7,102 bases of DNA, taken from assembly GCA_017996675.1 (NCBI GenBank), contig JAGOGN010000074.1:1-7102 (forward strand). The letters run 5' to 3'. The notes beneath the pieces were generated by a model. The model worked only from the letters and a program-made list of their open reading frames with translations, was not told the origin of the DNA and did no database searches. The DNA is from Lachnospiraceae bacterium. Its GTDB lineage: Bacteria > Bacillota_A > Clostridia > Lachnospirales > Lachnospiraceae. Position numbers and translations under genes: made by a program. Shown piece by piece: positions 1 to 6,206 of this stretch (position 1 is its first letter; the number at the start of each line of letters is the position of its first letter).

Positions 1-2838
1 GAGCGTCCAAAGAAAAGTGGAGAGGGCGTTACCGTAGAGAAAGCGGATGCATGTTTGTGGTTACCGGATGGAGAACTTGTGACGAAGCGAAAAGATGTTG
101 ATGAAAAAATCCTGGAGATTTTATCCATCGATAGTAGCCAGTTTAAGCAGATTGCCATGATTGCTCAGGGTGAGTTTATGCAACTGTTAAATGCGAAAAG
201 TGATGAAAGGGGAGAAATCTTTCGAAGAGTATTTTCAACTAAAAAGTTTTATGATTTTCAGAGAGTACTAGAAGATGCGGCAGCAGTTTTGAAAGAGAAA
301 GCAAAAGAGGATGCCTCAAAGATCAAAATGATTTATCAGGGGATTCAACTCGAGGATGGGCAGGAGGAGCTACGCGATTTGCTTGAGCAAAATAGTGAGC
401 ACTTGGCCGAAGCTGTTTGTAAGGAGTTGGAGCAGTATCTTCAATCGGATCAGATTAAGAAAGAAACGATTCAAGAAAGACGTTCCTTTTTGCAGAATCA
501 ATTAGAGCAGCTGAAACAACAAATCGAAGACATAAAACGAATGAATCAGACAATTATGGAGCTAGAAGCGGTGACTTTGCAGCATCTAAGTCTATTAAAT
601 GAACAAGCAGACAATGACAAAGATGAAGTGAGGCTAGAAACTGCCTTGCGTGCGCAACGTGTAGAGAAAAAAGAACGTCTTTATCAGGAAGCTTTCAACC
701 GTGTAAAAGCAGTGGAAGAGGATCTTCAAGAGTTAGTACAAAAAGAAATCCAGAATAAAAATCAATATGAAAACGCTCGCAATCAATGGTTACTTTTGTC
801 ACAGCAAGAGGAAAGTCGTAACGAACATTTGGAATTGCTTGCTTGGTTAAAAGAACAGCTGGATGCTTTTGACAGTTTACACAAACTGAAAGAGGAAGAA
901 GAAAACTTAAAGAATAAAATGATTGTGGTCCAAAAGCAGGCGGAGACAAAGAAAAATCAAGTGATTGAGTTAGATCAGTCGATACAACAAATGGAACAAA
1001 CAATCAGTGATTTGGCAAATTTGGATGCGCTATATTTGGATGTCAAATTAGAATTAACGGATAAAACTGGCGTTTTTGGGCAACTTCAACAGATTGATCA
1101 AAAGACAAAGGAAGTGAAAGCGCGTTATGGACAACAGCAATTAGCGCAAGAAGCTTTTGAAGCAAGTCAAAAGGAATATGAAAATCATCGAAAGGCGTAT
1201 TATGCGGCACAAGATCTGTTTTTAAAATATCAGGCAGGAATCTTGGCTGATAATCTTAAAGATGGAGAGGAATGTCCAGTTTGTGGCTCGATCAATCATC
1301 CAAAGAAAGCAACTCATACAGCAGACGCACTGAATCAGGAGGAGCTGAAAAAAATGCAACTTACCTTTCAGGAGAAAGAAGCGAAAGCGGCGATTGCAAG
1401 TCAACATGCATCTCAGATTTCTGGAATTATTGAAGAGCAAAAAAAAGTTGTAGAATCAGAATATCAAATACTATTTCAAGAAGACCTGGAATGGGAAGGC
1501 ATTGATGATAACGTCAAACTTAAAACAAAAATGTTGAAGGACCAGATAGATGAGTTAGAGATTCAGTCCAATCAGATTTCCAATCAGATTCAAGGTCGAA
1601 GAGATTTACAAGATAATCTGAAAATAGAAAAAGCGAATAAAGAGAAATTAGAGTTAGAATATCAAAATACGACGAGCCAATTACAGTTGGCAAGTCAGGA
1701 TTATCATATGTTGGATGGACAAGTGGAAGCAATCAAGAAACGGATTCAATCGAGCGATCAAGCCTTAGTTGAAACTCAGTATTCTTCCTTGCAGCAAGTT
1801 GTTCAAAATGAAGAGTCAGAATGGAAAACTGCAAAGGACAATCTACTGTTAGAGGAGAGTCGCTTAAAAGAGTTAGAGATCTTAATGCAGCAAAAAGTGG
1901 AACAAAAGGCAAAGTGGATAGAAAATGCGCAAGAAAACCAGAAAATTTTTGACAAAGAGCGATTAAATGCTGGTTTCGAAACATTGGCTTCTTATCAGAA
2001 CAGTTTCTTAGATGAACAGCAAACCATTGATTTAAGGAAGAAGACATCCGATTATAAAATCAAATTGAACCAGCTTACGCAAAAGAAGATGGAGTTAGAA
2101 ACTGTGGTTGGGTCGAATGTGATCACATTAGTGGAACCTTTTTTGGGTCAAAAAGAAGAACTTCTTTTACAAACGGAAGAGTTGGATGTACAGTTGTCAG
2201 TTGTGGAGCGCAGGTTGGGTGTAAATCATCTTGCATGGGAGCAACTAAAAACTATTGTACATCAAACGAAGAACTTACAAAACGAAGTAATGCAACTAAC
2301 AGAACTTTCGGATACGGCAAGTGGCAAACGAGCAAAGAGCACACTGCAAAAAGTCTCCTTCGAACGATATGTGCAGACGGTTTATTTTGATCAAATTTTA
2401 GGCAGAGCCAATTATCGTTTTCGCAAAATGACGAATCAGCGTTATGAGCTGATCCGTAGCAGTGAAGGGATGGATAGCAGGCTTGTAACCGGCTTGGATT
2501 TAGATGTTTGGGATTATTATACAGGAAAGAGCAGGAGTGTGAAGTCTCTTTCTGGAGGAGAATCATTTAAAGCATCGCTGTGTCTTGCATTGGGGTTATC
2601 GGATGTTGCTCAGAGTTACTCTGGTGGAATTCAAATTGATACCTTGTTTATAGATGAAGGATTTGGTGCGTTGGATGTGGAATCACTGGAGCAGGCGATT
2701 CAGATTTTATTGGAACTAGCGGAAGGTGACCGAATGATTGGTATTATTTCCCATGTTGCGGAACTGAAAGAACGAATTGAGAAACAGATCATTATTCGAA
2801 AAACGAAAAGTGGAAGCTTAATTGAATCACTAATTTGA
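1..2838 (+). CDS. sbcC: Exonuclease subunit SbcC (SMC-like ATPase), 5' end missing
   Basis: This is the ATPase subunit of the SbcCD (Rad50-Mre11 type) complex, which cleaves DNA hairpins and processes blocked double-strand ends in the cytoplasm. The frame is open from base 1, so the gene begins upstream; 945 residues are visible, and the family is usually about 1,000-1,050, so roughly the first 80-100 residues with Walker A are absent. Numbering from base 1, the Q-loop-type motif QGEF is at residues 56-59. Long Gln/Glu/Lys-rich coiled-coil arms flank a CPVCGS...HP zinc hook with Cys425 and Cys428. The C-terminal ATPase half has the ABC signature LSGGE at 850-854 and Walker B TLFIDEGFG with Asp885-Glu886, followed by a GALD D-loop. 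The TTG at 55 is internal and not a start. An sbcD partner would be expected just upstream, outside the window. The identification is secure. Confidence 0.96.
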   Translation, partial: ERPKKSGEGVTVEKADACLWLPDGELVTKRKDVDEKILEILSIDSSQFKQIAMIAQGEFMQLLNAKSDERGEIFRRVFSTKKFYDFQRVLEDAAAVLKEKAKEDASKIKMIYQGIQLEDGQEELRDLLEQNSEHLAEAVCKELEQYLQSDQIKKETIQERRSFLQNQLEQLKQQIEDIKRMNQTIMELEAVTLQHLSLLNEQADNDKDEVRLETALRAQRVEKKERLYQEAFNRVKAVEEDLQELVQKEIQNKNQYENARNQWLLLSQQEESRNEHLELLAWLKEQLDAFDSLHKLKEEEENLKNKMIVVQKQAETKKNQVIELDQSIQQMEQTISDLANLDALYLDVKLELTDKTGVFGQLQQIDQKTKEVKARYGQQQLAQEAFEASQKEYENHRKAYYAAQDLFLKYQAGILADNLKDGEECPVCGSINHPKKATHTADALNQEELKKMQLTFQEKEAKAAIASQHASQISGIIEEQKKVVESEYQILFQEDLEWEGIDDNVKLKTKMLKDQIDELEIQSNQISNQIQGRRDLQDNLKIEKANKEKLELEYQNTTSQLQLASQDYHMLDGQVEAIKKRIQSSDQALVETQYSSLQQVVQNEESEWKTAKDNLLLEESRLKELEILMQQKVEQKAKWIENAQENQKIFDKERLNAGFETLASYQNSFLDEQQTIDLRKKTSDYKIKLNQLTQKKMELETVVGSNVITLVEPFLGQKEELLLQTEELDVQLSVVERRLGVNHLAWEQLKTIVHQTKNLQNEVMQLTELSDTASGKRAKSTLQKVSFERYVQTVYFDQILGRANYRFRKMTNQRYELIRSSEGMDSRLVTGLDLDVWDYYTGKSRSVKSLSGGESFKASLCLALGLSDVAQSYSGGIQIDTLFIDEGFGALDVESLEQAIQILLELAEGDRMIGIISHVAELKERIEKQIIIRKTKSGSLIESLI

Positions 2839-2854
2839 AAAAAATAGTGATTTT
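2825..2854 (+). terminator. Possible weak intrinsic terminator across the sbcC stop codon
   Basis: AATCACTA (2825-2832) pairs perfectly with TAGTGATT (2845-2852). Inside this, after one A-A mismatch, TTT (2834-2836) pairs with AAA (2841-2843), leaving a GAAA tetraloop (2837-2840). The stem contains the last sbcC codons and the first two bases of the TGA stop. Only four T residues close the structure, two of them within the stem, and just two base pairs are G-C. It is therefore a weak terminator at best, and may only be a 3'-end stabilising hairpin. Confidence 0.35.
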
Positions 2855-2875
2855 GTAAAAAAAATATGTAATAAT
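2847..2875 (+). promoter_or_regulatory. Candidate sigma-A extended -10 promoter for the downstream operon
   Basis: The hexamer AATAAT at 2870-2875 matches the TATAAT consensus at five of six positions and is directly preceded by TGT (2867-2869), an extended -10 element. Seventeen bases upstream, GTGATT (2847-2852) is a poor -35 keeping only the central TGA. Transcription would start near 2882, about 50 bases before the first gene of the cluster. Its place just after the sbcC hairpin fits a transcription-unit boundary, but AT-rich intergenic DNA gives such matches by chance. Confidence 0.35.
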
Positions 2876-2882
2876 AGCAAAT

Positions 2883-2901
2883 AACAGGTGAACGAACAGG
2901 T
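2883..2901 (+). repeat. Short direct repeat AACAGGT x2 in the leader
   Basis: AACAGGT occurs at 2883-2889 and again at 2895-2901, a start-to-start distance of 12 bp, with GAACG in the spacer. It lies between the candidate -10 and the ribosome binding site, so it could be a regulator half-site pair. Two 7-mers this close are not beyond chance, and no known operator is recognised. Confidence 0.25.
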
Positions 2902-2935
2902 TTAAATAATGTAATAAAAAGGGAGAGTTGTGAAA

Positions 2936-3427
2936 ATGGAAAGCTATAAAAATCAATATTTTGTGTCAAGAAAGATGGTACAGGACTATGTGTATAAAGT
3001 ATTATTTCGAGATAAATTTCGACTAGGGATTTGTATTGCGATTCTTTCCGGAGTTTTGATCTATATTTCCTATCAGAAACAAGATTCATTTTCTATGGGA
3101 ATGTATGGAACGTGTATGTTTATAGTTTTATTTGTGCTTCTTGTCGGGCCAGTTATGATGGTTAGGCGTTATCTTGCTTATCATTATCGAATGCATAATG
3201 GAGAAAGCGTTCAAACCATTATCACTTTTTTGGATAAAATACAAATAGATGAGGGAACCACACACATGGAAATCGCGTATTCGCAAATAAAAAAGTGCTA
3301 TTTTACGAAGGATTTGTGGGTGCTCATGATTCAAAAAAATAGTGGAATCATGATTGATCCCAAAGATTTTGATCAGGTTTCGAAGGAAGAATTCCTTCAA
3401 TTTATTAAGGTGTGTTCTAAAAAATAA
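2936..3427 (+). CDS. YcxB-like two-helix membrane protein
   Basis: This 163-residue protein has two predicted transmembrane helices and a cytoplasmic C-terminal domain resembling the YcxB-like family, whose function is unknown. The first helix is near residues 30-46 (around GICIAILSGVLIYISY) and the second near 55-76 (CMFIVLFVLLVGPVMM). A charged N-terminal segment precedes them, and RRY follows the second. The C-terminal part (about 77-163) alternates beta strands and ends with the pattern typical of YcxB: 'AYSQIKKCYFTKDLWVLMI', then a hydrophobic strand with 'MIDPKDF', then a final Lys-rich helix. The ATG at 2936 is chosen because GGAG at 2922-2925 sits about 10 bases upstream; the in-frame GTG at 2930 is too close but cannot be excluded. 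It is probably the first gene of the operon, with 22 bases to the methyltransferase start. The family call rests on pattern memory. Confidence 0.75.
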   Translation: MESYKNQYFVSRKMVQDYVYKVLFRDKFRLGICIAILSGVLIYISYQKQDSFSMGMYGTCMFIVLFVLLVGPVMMVRRYLAYHYRMHNGESVQTIITFLDKIQIDEGTTHMEIAYSQIKKCYFTKDLWVLMIQKNSGIMIDPKDFDQVSKEEFLQFIKVCSKK

Positions 3428-3449
3428 CGATACAGTAAAGGAAAAATGG

Positions 3450-4184
3450 ATGAATTGGAAAAAAGAATTACAAGGAATGAGCAATGCAAGAGTTTTGGAT
3501 GTAGCGACTGGTGGAGGAGGATTTTTAGAGCACATTGGAAGTTACTTACCGAATCCAGAAAAAATGATTGGAATTGATACCAATCAAAAAGCACTGGACG
3601 CTGCTACTGGTCGTCTAGGTGCAAAGGGCTATGAATTTATGTATATGAGTGGAACCGAACTAGGATTTGAGGATGCCAGCTTTGATGTGGTTGCAATGTC
3701 AAACTCGTTACATCATTTTTCTGACCCAGAATTGATTTTGGCGGAAATGAAAAGAGTTTTGAAACCAGAAGGAATCATGTTAATTTATGAAATGGTTAGA
3801 GATGGCATCACACCAAAACAACAGAGTCACGTATTTTTGCATGATTTTTGGGGAAAGGTGGATACACAGCTTGGAGATCTTCATAATCCAACCTTTATGC
3901 AGGAGGAACTAACAGGCATATTAAAAGAAATGGATGATATGGAATTTCTACTTTCTGAGTTAGAGGTTATGGATGGAGAAGAAATGCCAGAGGAAAATCC
4001 AGAGGAAATGAATCAGGAAATTCGTGGTATCTTAGACCATTACGTAGAACGTGCAACATCCAAAAATTTAGAAAATCTGGAAGAAATTAAGGAAGAAGCA
4101 GATGCGATTATGCAGTATGTTGAAAAAGAGGGATTTGATTCTGCACCACAGTATTATTATCTTTTAAAAAAGAAAAATTCATAG
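3450..4184 (+). CDS. Class I SAM-dependent methyltransferase (Methyltransf_11 type)
   Basis: This 244-residue soluble enzyme should transfer a methyl group from S-adenosylmethionine to an unknown acceptor. Motif I is VLDVATGGGG at residues 15-24. The acidic residue that binds the ribose is Asp43 in IGIDTN. Motif IV-like FDVVAMSNSLHHFSD spans 78-92, followed by the helix and strand MKRVLKPEGIMLIYE (100-114). All of this matches the UbiE/Methyltransf_11 fold. The C-terminal part (about 152-190) is strongly acidic and includes a PEEN-PEEM repeat. The start at 3450 is preceded by AAAGGA (3437-3442) seven bases away. In-frame TTG codons at 3354 and 3369 lie inside the preceding gene and have no support. 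The fold starts unusually near the N-terminus, since only 14 residues precede motif I. The substrate cannot be told from sequence, and sterol, quinone or small-molecule acceptors are all possible. Confidence 0.88.
   Translation: MNWKKELQGMSNARVLDVATGGGGFLEHIGSYLPNPEKMIGIDTNQKALDAATGRLGAKGYEFMYMSGTELGFEDASFDVVAMSNSLHHFSDPELILAEMKRVLKPEGIMLIYEMVRDGITPKQQSHVFLHDFWGKVDTQLGDLHNPTFMQEELTGILKEMDDMEFLLSELEVMDGEEMPEENPEEMNQEIRGILDHYVERATSKNLENLEEIKEEADAIMQYVEKEGFDSAPQYYYLLKKKNS
3987..4010 (+). repeat. 12-bp tandem duplication inside the methyltransferase gene
   Basis: Two adjacent 12-bp units, CCAGAGGAAAAT (3987-3998) and CCAGAGGAAATG (3999-4010), share their first ten bases. They are in frame and encode PEEN-PEEM in the acidic C-terminal region. 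This looks like a small in-frame slippage duplication rather than a mobile or regulatory repeat. Confidence 0.6.
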
Positions 4185-4223
4185 TGAGATAATTGCAATT
4201 TTATTGTTTAATGGGGTAAGCAT

Positions 4224-4394
4224 ATGAAAAAGAAAATGTTATCGTGGGTTCATGTTCATCCAATCTTTACCAGATGTATGGGGTGTCTGGTTCTTCTGTT
4301 TATGATTGGATTTGTGATTTGGCTGTTTATGAGGGAGCCAGCAAATCACAGGGAATATAAGGGAAATGGGAAGGCGACAATGATCGATAAATAA
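4224..4394 (+). CDS. Small single-pass membrane protein, 56 residues, unknown function
   Basis: I do not recognise this protein. The ATG at 4224 has GGGG (4213-4216) seven bases upstream, which is a good ribosome binding site, and TAA ends the frame at 4392-4394. The protein starts with a basic MKKK, continues with WVHVHP, and has one strongly hydrophobic helix at about residues 21-36 (CLVLLFMIGFVIWLFM). A short polar tail rich in Lys, Asn and Gly follows. His10, His12, Cys18 and Cys21 (HVH, then CMGC) cluster at the membrane border and could bind metal or form a disulfide, though this is speculative. There is no signal-peptidase or lipobox motif; the basic N-terminus before the helix suggests N-in orientation. 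It sits 39 bases after the methyltransferase and 38 bases before the PEPCK-like gene, so it is probably co-transcribed. Confidence 0.65.
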   Translation: MKKKMLSWVHVHPIFTRCMGCLVLLFMIGFVIWLFMREPANHREYKGNGKATMIDK

Positions 4395-4432
4395 TGTAAA
4401 GGGAATGATTGAACCAAGCGTGGAGGAAAAGA

Positions 4433-6190
4433 ATGAAAAAAGAATTTTCACTTAGTAACGATAAGGCAATGATTAATTTTACGGTCAAATATTGCGATAC
4501 CATGGAGAAATTAATTGGTAGCGAAGGGTTTCAACGTGTTTTAACAGCGTATTTAGAAAAGATTCAAAAGAGGAACACCAATGTTTATAAGTATTTGGTG
4601 GAATCACTTGGTGAATCATCCATTAATCCTATTGTAAAAGAATTGACAGGGGCCATGAAACTTCTCACAATTGAATCCGCAAACACCATCGTTGATATCA
4701 GCGATGTTTATGATGCGTTACTTCATAAAAAGGACGATTTCATTGATTTTGTAGAAGACTTTTATGGATTTTGGAGAAAATTAGAGCGCTATACTGTTAT
4801 TCACAGTAATAAAACCAATGATGGGGAAGGCTATGAAAGCGTAAGTTTTATCGATGCGAATAATCGGTTTTCCTGTTTGGTGTTAAACACCTATCGTAAA
4901 ATTGAAGAACATGTACTTGGTTATAAACCATCTGTTTATCGTGAATTGCCTGCAGGTGGTAATGCGGGAATCGTGGTTAGTAATGGAAAATGGGAAGCTC
5001 CTGCTGAATATGAAAAGTTGAAAAATATTCCATTTATCACTTCACTTGTCATTGACCAGCCATTTATCTCTTATCCGAAGAGGAATACACGTAATGGTTT
5101 TTTTGAGGAAACAAAAGTGAATCCTTTGCCACATGGAAAGATTAACAAAGATCACTTTTTTTGCTATCCAGCTAAAGTAGGCAACTTACTAGCGTTTATC
5201 TATTTTCATCGAGATTTTATGTCTCATGGAGTAATATTATGCAACCTTTTTGAAATGGCCAGAGAAGAAGAGTACAGTAATCGTAAACCAGATTTGGTTT
5301 ATGTGTATGGCGTTAAAGATGATTCTAGTCAGGTAAAGACGGTGTTTTATGACGATCAGGTCAATGATTTGCTTTTTGGATATGTCAGTTATGGTGATGA
5401 GATTGACTATTTTGGCTATATGAAAAAAATGACTCTGACCTTACATAATTTAAGAATGATTCAGCAAGGTAATCTTCCAATTCATGGTGCAATGGTTCAC
5501 ATTGTGATGAAAAATGGAAAGGCAGCAAATGTCATGATCATGGGTGACAGTGGAGCTGGCAAATCAGAATGTTTAGAGGCATTTCGCGGGCTGAGTGAAG
5601 ATTATATTAGTGATATGACCATTGTTTTTGATGATATGGGAGTGCTCAAGCTTCCGAATGAAGGCAAACCATTGGCATATGGAACTGAAATTGGTGCTTT
5701 TGTTCGACTGGATGATTTGGATCAGGGATATGCGTTTAAAGAAATTGATCGAAGTGTATTTATGAACCCGGATAAGGTGAATGCCCGTTTGGTCATGCCT
5801 GTTGCAACCTATAAAGAAATTGTCAAAGGTTATCCGATTGATTTGTTTTTATACGCTAATAATTATGAAGAAGTGAATGACACCAAGCCTGAAATTGAGT
5901 TCTTTGATTCAGCTAAAGATGCAATTCCTGTTTTTCGCGCTGGTGCACGAATGGCGAAAGGTACGACTCAGGAGAAAGGCTTAGTGGAATCTTTTTTTGC
6001 AAATCCGTTTGGGCCGATGCAAAAACAAGATGAAACCAATCGATTAATTGATTTGTATTTTAATCGTTGCTTTACTACCGGAGTGAAGGTTGGACAGATT
6101 CGTACAGAACTTGGAATATCCGGAATGGAAAAAAGTGGACCGAAGGCAGCAGCACTTCGCCTATTTGAAATTATTAAGAATTTATCGTAA
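4433..6190 (+). CDS. Divergent phosphoenolpyruvate carboxykinase-superfamily protein
   Basis: ATP-dependent PEPCK interconverts oxaloacetate and phosphoenolpyruvate; this 585-residue protein has that catalytic core in divergent form. Compared from memory with E. coli PckA, YFGYMKK has Tyr326 and Lys332 at the spacing of Tyr207 and Lys213. His351 in PIHGAM lies 19 residues on, as His232 does. The P-loop GDSGAGKSE (371-379, Lys377) replaces GLSGTGKTT. VFDDMG (Asp400-Asp401) matches the DD metal site, NARLVMP (Arg452) matches ENTR, and MAKGTTQEKG (from 508) matches TAKLAGTERG. GTEIGAF is at 417-423. About 320 residues precede the core, roughly 120 more than in PckA, while the region after Arg452 is shorter. 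I could not assign the PckA Arg65 counterpart; Arg217 or Arg220 are candidates. The start at 4433 follows GGAGG (4422-4426); an upstream TTG at 4409 lacks such support. Substrate and activity are unproven, and a kinase role like that of HPr kinase is an alternative. Confidence 0.8.
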   Translation: MKKEFSLSNDKAMINFTVKYCDTMEKLIGSEGFQRVLTAYLEKIQKRNTNVYKYLVESLGESSINPIVKELTGAMKLLTIESANTIVDISDVYDALLHKKDDFIDFVEDFYGFWRKLERYTVIHSNKTNDGEGYESVSFIDANNRFSCLVLNTYRKIEEHVLGYKPSVYRELPAGGNAGIVVSNGKWEAPAEYEKLKNIPFITSLVIDQPFISYPKRNTRNGFFEETKVNPLPHGKINKDHFFCYPAKVGNLLAFIYFHRDFMSHGVILCNLFEMAREEEYSNRKPDLVYVYGVKDDSSQVKTVFYDDQVNDLLFGYVSYGDEIDYFGYMKKMTLTLHNLRMIQQGNLPIHGAMVHIVMKNGKAANVMIMGDSGAGKSECLEAFRGLSEDYISDMTIVFDDMGVLKLPNEGKPLAYGTEIGAFVRLDDLDQGYAFKEIDRSVFMNPDKVNARLVMPVATYKEIVKGYPIDLFLYANNYEEVNDTKPEIEFFDSAKDAIPVFRAGARMAKGTTQEKGLVESFFANPFGPMQKQDETNRLIDLYFNRCFTTGVKVGQIRTELGISGMEKSGPKAAALRLFEIIKNLS

Positions 6191-6206
6191 AAGAGTTGGA
6201 GAATAA

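Noticed and set aside
55..57. TTG as start of the SbcC frame
   Set aside because: The frame is open back to base 1 and upstream codons read as coding; SbcC needs its N-terminal Walker A further upstream.
695..2566. Minus-strand open frames within sbcC
   Set aside because: They are shadows of a gene with clear family motifs, and their translations resemble no protein family I know.
2903..2918. Second -10-like AT stretch before the YcxB-like gene
   Set aside because: It has no acceptable -35 at 16-18 bases and would start transcription almost on the ribosome binding site.
3354..3449. Upstream TTG starts giving a longer, overlapping methyltransferase
   Set aside because: They would overlap the YcxB-like gene by over 50 bases without a ribosome binding site, whereas ATG 3450 has AAAGGA at correct spacing.
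4191..4200. Perfect palindrome AATTGCAATT before the small membrane protein gene
   Set aside because: A 10-bp AT-rich palindrome without a T-tract or nearby promoter is expected by chance here.
4409..4432. TTG start adding eight residues to the PEPCK-like protein
   Set aside because: GGAGG at 4422-4426 lies downstream of this TTG and is ideally placed for ATG 4433.
4433..6190. Identification as a plain HPr kinase/phosphorylase
   Set aside because: The P-loop is similar, but the YxGxMKK...H spacing, ENTR-like and TAKLAGTERG-like motifs fit PEPCK better, and HPr kinase is only about 310 residues.
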